A stretch of DNA of 23,067 nt from Candidatus Woesearchaeota archaeon (GTDB lineage Archaea; Nanobdellota; Nanobdellia; Woesearchaeales; B29-G15): the NCBI GenBank assembly GCA_003650585.1, contig QMQS01000004.1, forward strand, positions 1 through 23,067. The letters run 5' to 3'. Below, piece by piece: positions 6,842 to 14,032 of this stretch (within the stretch, counting starts at the first letter, position 1; every line of letters starts with the position of its first letter). The position numbers and the translations under genes are program-made. The notes beneath the pieces were generated by a model that ran no database searches, was not told the origin of the DNA, and saw nothing but the letters and a program-made list of their open reading frames with translations.

Positions 6842-8595
6842 TTTCTTATTGAAATACCCAATTCATCGAGTTGCTTTTTTGAAACCTCTGATGGAGAGCC
6901 CTCCATCAATGACTGAGCATACTTATTCTTGGGGAACGCAATGACATCCCTCAAGCTTTGGGAGTTTGTTATTATTGCAACAAAGCGGTCAAACCCCAAG
7001 GCAATTCCACCATGTGGGGGTGTGCCGTACCTGAGGGCTTCGATAAAAAACCCAAACTTCTGCTCTGCCTCTTTATCAGAGATGCCAAGCGCCTTAAAAA
7101 CCCTCTTCTGCACCTCTGCTCTACTAATCCTAATGCTCCCACTACCCAGCTCTGTACCATTGAGCACCAAATCATAACTCCTGCTCCTCACCTTGTTAAT
7201 GGCTTTCTCGAGCAATGGTATGTCCTCTTCAACCGGCGAGGTGAAGGGGTGATGGGCAGAAACCCATCTCTGCTCTTCCTCATTATACTCCATCAATGGG
7301 AACCCCGTGACCCATAGAAACTCAAACCCCCTTTTGTTTGGGAAACAGAGTTCACCGAGTAGGGTGCGGACGCCCCCAAGGGCTCTGTTAACAATATCAC
7401 GCTCTTTGTCACCAATAATAAAGATGGCATCACCCCTCTTTGGTTTTAGTCTCTTCTTTAATTGTGTTAAAAAGCCAGTGTTGAGGTGCTTTACAATTGC
7501 ACCAGTGAGTGCCTTGCCATCATAACCCAGCTGCAATAACCCCTTGGCTTTGAATTCTTTAGCCACTACTTCAAGTTTCTTTGTTGCACCCTTGTTGATT
7601 AGCTTCAAAGCCCCATTGGCGTTTATTGCCTTGACGCAGCCGCCCTGTTTGGCAACCCCTTCTAATATCTTAAACCCAGAGCTCTTAGCAATGCTTGTGA
7701 TGTCTTGGAGTTCAAAACCAAACCTCAAGTCAGGCTTATCAGTGCCATACCTCTCCATTGCCTCTTCGTAGCTCAACCGTTTGAAAGGGGTCTTAAGTGG
7801 CTTACCCAACACCCTCTTCCATATAGCCTTCATCATGCCTTCCACAACCTCAAAGATGTCATCTTCCTCAACAAAACTCATTTCCATATCAAACTGTGTG
7901 AACTCAGGTTGTCTGTCTGCTCTTAAGTCCTCATCTCGCATACATTTAACAATTTGGAAATACCTATCCAAGCCACCAATCATCAAGAGTTGTTTGTAAA
8001 TCTGTGGTGACTGTGGCAGGGCATAGAACTTACCACGATGCACCCTGCTTGGTACAAGATAATCCCTGGCACCCTCTGGGGTGCTCTTAGCCAAAACAGG
8101 GGTCTCGACCTCAACAAATCCTAAGGCATCCATATAATCCCTAATCACTTTTGTAACCCTGTGTCTCAGTATGAGTGCCTGCTGGACTGGTCTGCGCCTG
8201 ATATCGAGGTAGCGATACTTGAGCCGTAGGTCCTCTGTTGCCATTACCTCATCCTCAACCTTGAATGGCGTGGGTGCTGCCTCTGAAACCACCTCTATAT
8301 TAGAAATTTTAACCTCAATATCACCAGTTGCCATATTGGGATTCTTCTGACCAGGAAGCCGCTCTTGAACCCTCCCTTTGATTATTAAAACAGATTCCTT
8401 ACGCAAGCGCTTATAGAATTCAAGCTGGGCTTTTGTTTTGGGTTGTGCCACGCATTGGGTTATACCGTATCTGTCCCTCAAATCGAGGAAGATGAGTTTA
8501 CCATGTACCCTTGCGCTATGCAACCAACCCCCCAACACAACACTCTTGCCAATATGCTTTGCTCGGAGTTCACCGCAGGTGTGTGTACGAAGCAT
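6838..8595 (-). CDS. aspS: Aspartyl-tRNA synthetase (bacterial type, with GAD domain)
   Basis: At 585 residues this is the bacterial-type AspRS rather than the ~430-residue archaeal form. It has an N-terminal OB-fold (1-105), motif 1 near 150-168, PQSPQIYKQLLM (194-205), motif 2 RDEDLRADRQPEFTQ (220-234), an inserted GAD domain (about 290-410), HHPFTSP, and motif 3 GIALGFDRF (530-538) followed by VIAFPKN. His31 and Gly82 match, by hand alignment, the positions tied to relaxed tRNA-Asn recognition in Pseudomonas aeruginosa AspRS, so it may also charge tRNA-Asn. The ATG at 8595 has no Shine-Dalgarno but lies about 27 bases from a TATA box. Transfer from bacteria into an archaeal lineage is a likely origin (inference). 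Confidence 0.95.
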   Translation of the reverse strand: MLRTHTCGELRAKHIGKSVVLGGWLHSARVHGKLIFLDLRDRYGITQCVAQPKTKAQLEFYKRLRKESVLIIKGRVQERLPGQKNPNMATGDIEVKISNIEVVSEAAPTPFKVEDEVMATEDLRLKYRYLDIRRRPVQQALILRHRVTKVIRDYMDALGFVEVETPVLAKSTPEGARDYLVPSRVHRGKFYALPQSPQIYKQLLMIGGLDRYFQIVKCMRDEDLRADRQPEFTQFDMEMSFVEEDDIFEVVEGMMKAIWKRVLGKPLKTPFKRLSYEEAMERYGTDKPDLRFGFELQDITSIAKSSGFKILEGVAKQGGCVKAINANGALKLINKGATKKLEVVAKEFKAKGLLQLGYDGKALTGAIVKHLNTGFLTQLKKRLKPKRGDAIFIIGDKERDIVNRALGGVRTLLGELCFPNKRGFEFLWVTGFPLMEYNEEEQRWVSAHHPFTSPVEEDIPLLEKAINKVRSRSYDLVLNGTELGSGSIRISRAEVQKRVFKALGISDKEAEQKFGFFIEALRYGTPPHGGIALGFDRFVAIITNSQSLRDVIAFPKNKYAQSLMEGSPSEVSKKQLDELGISIRK

Positions 8596-8613
8596 GAAGT
8601 AAGGTGAAGAGCA

Positions 8614-8629
8614 CTGTTTATTTAAATAT
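8614..8629 (-). promoter_or_regulatory. aspS-asnS promoter TATA box, overlapping the upstream gene's stop codon
   Basis: On the minus strand the sequence AATATTTAAATAAACAG lies 18 to 34 bases upstream of the aspS ATG. The TAA stop of the hydrolase gene (8622-8624) lies inside the TATA box, so coding and promoter functions overlap. The 13-mer CTGTTTATTTAAA (plus-strand reading, 8614-8626) recurs exactly upstream of trpS. Confidence 0.6.
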
Positions 8630-9260
8630 TTCCCAGTATCTCCACTCTACACCTTGCCATTTGCTTAAATCTCTCTGCATCAGCCCTAGAACCCACAATG
8701 GTGCCATAGTGCATTGGGATTGCCACACCAGGGTTGACGCTATTGGCTACCCCTGCTGCCTCATCAGCAGTCATTGTGTATGTGCCGCCAACTGGCAACA
8801 AAAGCACATCAATGCCTTGGAGAGATTTTAGTTCAGGGGTGGCATCTGAATCACCCGCATGGTACACCCTAACACCTGACACCTCAATAAGATACCCCAC
8901 CCACCCGTTCTCCTTTGGGTGATATGGCTTGTTTATATTGTAGGCGGGAAGGGTGCTTATGCTAATCCCCTTCACATTAACCTGCTCACCTGGGTGTACC
9001 ATTCTGAAGTCAACATTCCCAGCCAACTTTGCAACCTTGCTCTGCGTATCTACGGGTCCCACAACAACAGTGTCTGGCTTCAGGAGGCGCTGTATGTCTG
9101 CCAGAGAGCAATGGTCGTAATGGCTATGGGTAATCAATATTATGTCTGCTTTGGGTTGCCCGACCTCAAGTTTGAATGGGTCTATGTAGACAATAGCACT
9201 GTTTGAAAGCCGGAAGCTCGCATGCCCCAGCCAATCTATTTTTATGCCTTTGTATTCCAT
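8622..9260 (-). CDS. UlaG-like metallo-beta-lactamase-fold hydrolase
   Basis: A 212-residue stand-alone metallo-beta-lactamase-fold protein of the COG2220/UPF0173 type, predicted to be a cytoplasmic metal-dependent hydrolase of unknown substrate. Zinc-site residues are visible: the HSHYDH motif (45-50), His13 in the WLGHASF start typical of the family, HAGDSD with Asp137 (134-139) and MHYGT with His184 (183-187). The length is normal for the family. The start ATG at 9260 is set by a strong Shine-Dalgarno (GAGGTGA, 7-base spacing) that overlaps the stop of the upstream membrane-protein gene 12 bases away, so the two are coupled. Its own stop codon is part of the aspS TATA box. The neighbours do not reveal a substrate. 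Confidence 0.88.
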   Translation of the reverse strand: MEYKGIKIDWLGHASFRLSNSAIVYIDPFKLEVGQPKADIILITHSHYDHCSLADIQRLLKPDTVVVGPVDTQSKVAKLAGNVDFRMVHPGEQVNVKGISISTLPAYNINKPYHPKENGWVGYLIEVSGVRVYHAGDSDATPELKSLQGIDVLLLPVGGTYTMTADEAAGVANSVNPGVAIPMHYGTIVGSRADAERFKQMARCRVEILGNI

Positions 9261-9267
9261 CCTAAAT

Positions 9268-9274
9268 TCACCTC
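9268..9274 (-). promoter_or_regulatory. Strong Shine-Dalgarno overlapping the upstream stop codon
   Basis: The minus strand reads GAGGTGA, seven bases before the ATG at 9260; the TGA stop of the upstream gene (9273-9275) is partly inside it. This layout favours re-initiation or coupling and fixes the start of the hydrolase gene. Confidence 0.65.
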
Positions 9275-9980
9275 ACAAACCCAACAGTTTTAGCAATACC
9301 TCTTTGGTATAAACCCTTGTGATTAGTATGTACATGAAATAAGTGAGGGCAGAGTAGATTATACTTGAAGAGATTATCTCGCTCAGTTTTGAATTGAGGT
9401 TTGCCAATAGTATCATAACTAGGAGCAGGTTGCCCAAAAGCACAGGCAACCAAATGGTTACATTGGGCATACTGAGGGCAGTGATTAGAGTGAAAATTTG
9501 ACCAATAACAACACCAATCAAGACATGGATGAAATTCAGATGCATAGCAGGTCTGGTTTGTGAAGTCCTATGGAGTGAGTATATTAACAAACTCTCGATT
9601 AAAACCAGTGTGATGAACCCTGCAGTGTAAATCAAGCCCACCAGTAGGCTCTGCTTCCATATGACATCGCTGAAGTTTATCCTCTTTATAAGTGTAAACA
9701 CTATCGATGAAAAGAGCACCACTCCTGCTATAATTATTGGCTTTGTGTAGTGTCTTATCTCCTCCCTGAATCTATTAAGTGTGGACTCGTAGGGGAGGGT
9801 TCTCGGGTTGAGTCTGAGCACCTTTTCACGTACCACCACGCTCTCCTCTAGTTGGTCGATGGCTTGCTCAATGGCTTGCTCAGAGTAACCCGCCCTCTGT
9901 AGGTCAAGTCGTATGTCACTCAAACTCTCACCAGAGTCTAATCTCCTCTGAATGTACTGCACTAGTGCATTACTCACCAT
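9273..9980 (-). CDS. Five-helix membrane protein with small helical N-terminal domain
   Basis: A 235-residue protein I cannot assign to a characterised family. Residues 5-43 form a short helical module (YIQRRLDSGESLSDIRLDL, then AGYSEQAIEQAID) resembling the small UBA/SHOCT-like modules that precede membrane domains in many archaeal proteins. A charged linker (44-80) leads to about five hydrophobic segments: roughly 81-98, 111-134, 150-170, 174-196 and 203-222. The fold resembles Yip1-type membrane proteins only in general layout. The ATG at 9980 is about 30 bases from a TATA box, making this the first gene of the leftward cluster; the hydrolase gene follows after 12 bases. Function unknown; the N-terminal module could be a cytoplasmic protein-binding part. 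Confidence 0.75.
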   Translation of the reverse strand: MVSNALVQYIQRRLDSGESLSDIRLDLQRAGYSEQAIEQAIDQLEESVVVREKVLRLNPRTLPYESTLNRFREEIRHYTKPIIIAGVVLFSSIVFTLIKRINFSDVIWKQSLLVGLIYTAGFITLVLIESLLIYSLHRTSQTRPAMHLNFIHVLIGVVIGQIFTLITALSMPNVTIWLPVLLGNLLLVMILLANLNSKLSEIISSSIIYSALTYFMYILITRVYTKEVLLKLLGL

Positions 9981-10005
9981 CTTTTTTCAAATGCAAGAGC
10001 ATGGG

Positions 10006-10018
10006 CTATATAAATTTT
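10006..10018 (-). promoter_or_regulatory. TATA box for the leftward membrane-protein cluster
   Basis: Minus-strand AAAATTTATATAG is centred about 32 bases upstream of the ATG at 9980. No Shine-Dalgarno precedes that ATG. Confidence 0.55.
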
Positions 10019-10049
10019 GCTCAAGCCGTGAAGTTACACATAGAAAAAG

Positions 10050-10059
10050 ATTTATAATA
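10050..10059 (+). promoter_or_regulatory. TATA box for the HerA-like gene
   Basis: GATTTATAATAC is centred about 26 bases before the ATG at 10081. This predicts a leaderless transcript and supports that ATG over an in-frame upstream start at 9952. Confidence 0.55.
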
Positions 10060-10080
10060 CATCTCACTCATTCTTGTTTT

Positions 10081-11397
10081 ATGTACGAAATTATCATAGG
10101 TAGGGATGAGGAAGACAGGAAGAGGTTTGGCACTAAGGGCACCATCTTGCTTGGGAGGCACTATGTGAAGATGGGGGAGACAACCTCTCTGTCTAATAAT
10201 GTGCTTCTGGATGTTGTTAGGAGTCATGTTGTCTTTGTTTGTGGCAAGCGTGGCTCTGGCAAGAGTTACACAATGGGTGTTATTGCTGAGGGTATGTCCA
10301 ACCTACCAGCGCCCATTGCTCGGAACACAGCCATACTCATCTTTGACACAATGGGTGTTTACTGGACATTGAGGTATGAGAACAAAAGGGAGGTAGAGGA
10401 ATTACAGGAATGGGGGCTAACCCCCCAGAAGTTTGATATACGGATTTTCGTCCCATACGGTTTTTACAAAAAGTACAGGAGTAAAGGCATTCCAGCAGAT
10501 GCACAGTTCTCAATTTCTCCATCTGAGCTTGAACCCTCAGATTGGTGCATGACATTTGGTGTGTCTATCAATGACCCTATTGGTGTGGCAATAGAGCGTG
10601 TGGTCTCACAGCTGAAGAAAAGGGGGAGTTATTCCATAGATGACATAATTAAGGCGCTACGCAAGGATTCTAAAATAGACACAAAGACCAAGAACGCGGT
10701 TGAGAACAGATTTGTTGCTGCGAAAAGCTGGGGGCTTTTTCGCAAAGATGCGACCCCCATCAAGGATTTAATCTCTAGGGATAAGATAACTGTGCTTGAC
10801 ATTAGTTGTTATGCCTCTGCTGTTTCAGATGAGAACCTCAGGGCACTTGTGATAGGCATGGTGTCACAGAAACTCTTCAATGAGAGGATGGTTGCAAGAA
10901 AGGAGGAGGAGTACAAAGATGTTGAAGACGCCTCTTCTATATTTGACACCTCGAGCGAGTTGTTCCAGTTGGAGTTTCCCCTAGTTTGGCTTATTGTTGA
11001 TGAGGCCCATGAGTTCCTTCCAAATGATGTGGAAACACCAGCAACAAAGCCCCTTATTACTATACTTAGAGAGGGGAGGCAGCCAGGCATTTCCCTTGTG
11101 CTCGCCTCACAGCAACCAGGCAAGATTGCCACAGATGTTATGACACAGTCAGACATAGTGATTGCTCATAGGATAACCTCCGAGGTGGATATTAAGGCAT
11201 TGGGGATGCTCATGCAGAGTTATTTGCGGGAAGACCTCAACAAGTATTTGGATAATTTACCTAGGGAGCCTGGGGCAGCATTGGTGTTTGATGACACCAA
11301 TGAGAGGATGTATGCTATAAGGGTGCGTCCCAGGTTGAGTTGGCACGGAGGGAGTTCGCCAACTGCAATACAGCCTGGTGGCGGTATAGAGTTCTAA
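10081..11397 (+). CDS. HerA-like DNA-translocating ATPase
   Basis: A 438-residue RecA-fold ATPase of the HerA/FtsK-like group (COG0433, DUF87), expected to act on DNA in the cytoplasm. Walker A is GKRGSGKS (55-62); the following strand ILIFDTMGVYWTL (85-97) takes the place of the HerA ExxDPxGEY region; Walker B is LVWLIVDEAHEF (301-312); REGRQPGISLVLASQQPGKI (330-349) holds the conserved arginine and sensor Gln residues. The region before Walker A is only ~50 residues, so the HAS-barrel of true HerA is short or absent, and no nurA neighbour is present. A charged stretch (270-296) just before Walker B looks like an insertion. The earlier in-frame start at 9952 would run back through the promoter and into the opposite gene and is rejected. 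Confidence 0.85.
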   Translation: MYEIIIGRDEEDRKRFGTKGTILLGRHYVKMGETTSLSNNVLLDVVRSHVVFVCGKRGSGKSYTMGVIAEGMSNLPAPIARNTAILIFDTMGVYWTLRYENKREVEELQEWGLTPQKFDIRIFVPYGFYKKYRSKGIPADAQFSISPSELEPSDWCMTFGVSINDPIGVAIERVVSQLKKRGSYSIDDIIKALRKDSKIDTKTKNAVENRFVAAKSWGLFRKDATPIKDLISRDKITVLDISCYASAVSDENLRALVIGMVSQKLFNERMVARKEEEYKDVEDASSIFDTSSELFQLEFPLVWLIVDEAHEFLPNDVETPATKPLITILREGRQPGISLVLASQQPGKIATDVMTQSDIVIAHRITSEVDIKALGMLMQSYLREDLNKYLDNLPREPGAALVFDDTNERMYAIRVRPRLSWHGGSSPTAIQPGGGIEF

Positions 11398-11451
11398 ATT
11401 TCACGTTTAATGTTGTAATTATTCTATTATTAGGATATAAAAGCGAAATAG

Positions 11452-11460
11452 TTTTAAATC
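11452..11460 (+). promoter_or_regulatory. Possible TATA box for the PRPP-synthetase-like gene
   Basis: TTTTAAATC lies about 37 bases before the ATG at 11493; a second AT-rich candidate (GATATAAAAG) is at 11434-11443. GGGGTGGGG just before the ATG could act as a ribosome binding site. The choice between candidates is uncertain. Confidence 0.35.
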
Positions 11461-11492
11461 TTGCAAGCGTATTGTTGATTGGGGTGGGGCGT

Positions 11493-12644
11493 ATGGAGAG
11501 GGTTGCAAAAAAATTTGTTACACCAGAGGCATATGAAGAACTGATTTCTAGGAGAATGTATTCGCATCAGGGCTGGCTACTGCTTGTACCCTGCAGAGCT
11601 GGCTTGGAGTTTGCCAGAAATGTTAAATTAGAGTACGAGAGGTTACTTAGGGAACATGGTAGCAGGTACCGAGAGGTTCCAATCGCAATTGGTGAATACG
11701 AGAATGACTCGATAACAAAATACTTTCCAGACGGTGAACTCCAGTCGAGGTTGCCCCTGCATGTGGGGGGTGCCGATGCATATGTTATCCAGTGCTTGCA
11801 CAACAAGCAACTTGACAAGAGCCCGAATGATAACTTAATGGAGTTGTGTGTAACGATTCGCGGCTTGAAAGTGAATGGGGCTAAGAGGGTTACAGCCGTG
11901 CTGCCATATCTCGCCTATTCTCGAGGCCACAAACCCACCTATATGAAAGCAGAACCAACCACAGCCAAACTTGTGGCAGACGAGCTGGCTATTGCTGGCT
12001 GTGATGCTGTGATTTACTACCATCCCCATGCTGAAGAGCTGCGTGGGTTTTTTGAGCCCATGAGGCCCATACCTGTGAATGGCTTGGACTTAGCCATCTC
12101 TGTCGCTCGTGAGTACCGCAATAGAGAGGATGTTGTGGCTGTGGCTACAGATGTAAACGGGGGTAGAATAATAAGACACTTTGCAATGGGTTTAGGAGTC
12201 GATTTTGCCATCACAGACAAACACAGGAATGAGGATGGCGACCTTGAAAGTATGGGCATACTTGGAAAAACCAAGGGCAAGCGCCTTGCTATTATTCTTG
12301 AAGACGAGACAGTATCAGTAAGAACCCTCTACAACTGTGCAATGCATTTGAGAGAGGCAGGCATAGAGGAGATTGTGATGATTCTATCGCACATGAAAGC
12401 GGACGAGAGCGCAATTCCAATGCTCATTGATATGCACGAAAATCTGGGAGTGTCACAAATCAATTTTACCGACAGTGTGGCACCAAAACAGGCAATTCTG
12501 GACTTGCCCTTTGTTAGGGCTTATAGATTGGCTGAGAGGTTTGCATGGCTAATAAACCACATGTTCTATGAGGTCTCGATGAGTGCGCCGTTCTGGCCCA
12601 ATGTGGATCCACCAATGTTCCACGATGTGCCATTCAATAAGTAG
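11493..12644 (+). CDS. Divergent PRPP-synthetase/phosphoribosyltransferase-fold protein
   Basis: A 383-residue protein (from this ATG) that aligns by eye with ribose-phosphate pyrophosphokinase, which makes PRPP from ribose 5-phosphate and ATP. Matching parts are YFPDGELQSRLP (77-88), VTAVLPYLAYSRG (133-145), EPTTAKLVADEL (154-165), YHPHAEELRGFFE (176-188) with the catalytic-type His179, and AITDKHR (239-245). The canonical PRPP loop DDxxxTGGT is replaced by EDETVSVRT (270-278), with no Gly pair, and the ARQDR flexible-loop motif is changed to SRGHK. The protein is also longer than typical enzymes (about 285-320), with an extra N-terminal ~60 residues and a C-terminal tail. The in-frame upstream start at 11340 lies inside the HerA-like gene and is rejected. 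It may be a PRPP synthetase with altered chemistry, a regulator, or another transferase. Confidence 0.75.
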   Translation: MERVAKKFVTPEAYEELISRRMYSHQGWLLLVPCRAGLEFARNVKLEYERLLREHGSRYREVPIAIGEYENDSITKYFPDGELQSRLPLHVGGADAYVIQCLHNKQLDKSPNDNLMELCVTIRGLKVNGAKRVTAVLPYLAYSRGHKPTYMKAEPTTAKLVADELAIAGCDAVIYYHPHAEELRGFFEPMRPIPVNGLDLAISVAREYRNREDVVAVATDVNGGRIIRHFAMGLGVDFAITDKHRNEDGDLESMGILGKTKGKRLAIILEDETVSVRTLYNCAMHLREAGIEEIVMILSHMKADESAIPMLIDMHENLGVSQINFTDSVAPKQAILDLPFVRAYRLAERFAWLINHMFYEVSMSAPFWPNVDPPMFHDVPFNK

Positions 12645-12699
12645 CGAGGCATACACTGATTTAAAGGCATAGGCAAGCAACGGATGACTGAGTTTGGTT

Positions 12700-12879
12700 T
12701 TACTTAGGCACTTTTGGTGCCATTGATATAAAGCTGGCAATTACCATAAGCAGGAATACCAAACCAAAGGCAGTCGCCCACGGCAACGAGAGCTTGCCGT
12801 AGTAGCCATACACAGCCACAACCAAGAAACCAATTAATCCAGTGAGTAGAAAACTTTGTGGTAGCATTACCTTGCCCAT
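12700..12879 (-). CDS. 59-residue two-helix membrane protein, coupled to trpS
   Basis: A short gene encoding 59 residues that begin MGKVMLPQSFLLTGLIGF and end APKVPK. Two hydrophobic segments (about 9-25 and 33-53) are joined by a short GYYGKLSLPW turn, so a small helical-hairpin membrane protein is predicted. Support for it being real: the ATG follows the trpS stop by five bases; a strong GAGGTGA Shine-Dalgarno sits five bases upstream and overlaps the trpS TGA; the frame is closed cleanly and its composition is membrane-like throughout. It matches no characterised family I recognise. The last gene of the radC-trpS block may simply ride along with trpS, or be a small membrane component of unrelated function. 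Confidence 0.75.
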   Translation of the reverse strand: MGKVMLPQSFLLTGLIGFLVVAVYGYYGKLSLPWATAFGLVFLLMVIASFISMAPKVPK

Positions 12880-12884
12880 CTAAA

Positions 12885-12891
12885 TCACCTC
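12885..12891 (-). promoter_or_regulatory. Shine-Dalgarno of the 59-residue gene, overlapping the trpS stop
   Basis: Minus-strand GAGGTGA lies five bases before the ATG at 12879, and its last three bases are the trpS TGA. The same overlap layout occurs at 9268-9275. Confidence 0.65.
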
Positions 12892-13997
12892 TTGAACAGA
12901 TATTTTTTTATTGAGCCTTTTGCCTGCTTGCGTTTCTTCTGGTGCTCTTCCAAGAATGCATTTACCCTTTTTATAAGTTCCTGTTTGCATTCGCCACACA
13001 AGAGTTTGCCTTGCATACAAGCCTGGCGTCTCTCCTCTAACTTGGCATCGTCCCTTTCAAACAAAAAGAAATAGTATTTGAACACAGGGCATATCTCAGG
13101 GTTGCCACCAAGTCTGCGCTGCTGTTCTATGCTTTCCCTCCCACCAGTGAATGCATTCCAAATCTTTCTCTTAACCAATTCAGGTGTGTCAGTGGTGAAT
13201 ATGGCCGTGTCAGGGAGTGATGCAGACATCTTGTTGCCCTGCTTTAAACTCGGGAAAAATATGTTGTGAATAGAGGCAGGCTTATAGTAGCCGAGTTTTG
13301 GCAGGATGTCACGGCTAACCCTGAAGTGCGGGTCTTGGTCAATCCCATGTGGAATCAAGCAGGGTATGTTTTTACCCTTTAGCACAGATGGCAAGAAGGC
13401 AGGCACAGCCTGCACACTCGTGAAAAAGATAGAGCCGACATTGGTGGAGTTCTTAAACCCGAAAACAGCCTTTACCACAGAGAATGTGAGCCTCTTAGCA
13501 ACCTTTATTGCCAATGGATAAAGCACACCCGCACACTCAGAGTCAATTATTATCTTGGTGAGCCCTGGCTTGAAGCCAAGGGCAATAACATCCAGGGCGT
13601 TTTCATAAGCAAACGAATTGGCTTGTTTGAGTGAGAGTTTCTGGTTGAACAAGAACTTCTCGTCATCTGTCATCTGAAAGTACAACTCTGCCTTGAACTT
13701 ATCCTGCAACCATTTTGTGAATATCCATGGTATTAAATGCCCCAAGTGAGTGTGCCCAGAGGGCCCTCTGCCAGTGTACAAGAAGAATTTGTTGCCTTTT
13801 TCGTATTCATCAAGGAGCCAGTTCAAATCTCGATGCGATATGAAAATCCCTCGCCTGAGCATGTAGTGGAGTTCCCCTGTATGGGCTTTTATGCGTTGCA
13901 AGAGTTTCTTGGTGAGTGGCTTTACACCAAACTCTTTCATCAACTTTTGATAATCCACATCCCCCTCGACTTCCCAAGGTGTAACCCTAAACGCCAT
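12885..13997 (-). CDS. trpS: Tryptophanyl-tRNA synthetase (archaeal/eukaryal type)
   Basis: Class I synthetase that charges tRNA-Trp, 370 residues from the ATG at 13997. The HIGH-type motif is GPSGHTHLGH (78-87), the KMSKS-type motif is KMSAS (256-260) in the context QGNKMSASLPDTAIF, and PHGIDQDPHFRVSRD (216-230) is the archaeal/eukaryal signature. The last ~50 residues are basic and lysine-rich. A TTG three codons upstream (14006) is possible, but the ATG fits the TATA-to-start spacing from the box at 14015-14030. The gene lies behind radC yet has its own promoter, and the 59-residue membrane-protein gene follows five bases after it. Confidence 0.95.
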   Translation of the reverse strand: MAFRVTPWEVEGDVDYQKLMKEFGVKPLTKKLLQRIKAHTGELHYMLRRGIFISHRDLNWLLDEYEKGNKFFLYTGRGPSGHTHLGHLIPWIFTKWLQDKFKAELYFQMTDDEKFLFNQKLSLKQANSFAYENALDVIALGFKPGLTKIIIDSECAGVLYPLAIKVAKRLTFSVVKAVFGFKNSTNVGSIFFTSVQAVPAFLPSVLKGKNIPCLIPHGIDQDPHFRVSRDILPKLGYYKPASIHNIFFPSLKQGNKMSASLPDTAIFTTDTPELVKRKIWNAFTGGRESIEQQRRLGGNPEICPVFKYYFFLFERDDAKLEERRQACMQGKLLCGECKQELIKRVNAFLEEHQKKRKQAKGSIKKYLFKR

Positions 13998-14014
13998 ACA
14001 CCCCAAAAGTGGGT

Positions 14015-14030
14015 CTGTTTATTTAAAGAT
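14015..14030 (-). promoter_or_regulatory. trpS promoter TATA box
   Basis: On the minus strand CTTTAAATAAACAG ends 17 bases before the trpS ATG at 13997, directly after the radC stop (14033-14035). The 13-mer at 14015-14027 is identical to that upstream of aspS (8614-8626), with the spacing differing by one base. Confidence 0.6.
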
Positions 14031-14032
14031 TT

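Noticed and set aside
8916..9206. Plus-strand ORF opposite the UlaG-like hydrolase
   Set aside because: The minus-strand frame has all metal-binding motifs and a strong ribosome binding site; the plus-strand product matches nothing.
9952..10080. Longer N terminus for the HerA-like protein from an upstream in-frame start
   Set aside because: It would overlap the start of the opposite gene and run through both divergent TATA boxes; the family core begins at the ATG at 10081.
11340..11492. Longer N terminus for the PRPP-synthetase-like protein
   Set aside because: The extension lies partly in the HerA-like gene and in AT-rich promoter sequence and has no family similarity; the ATG at 11493 has a purine-rich sequence before it.
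12645..12699. Gap between convergent genes checked for a terminator or RNA gene
   Set aside because: Only 55 bases, with no convincing hairpin or T-rich tract on either strand.
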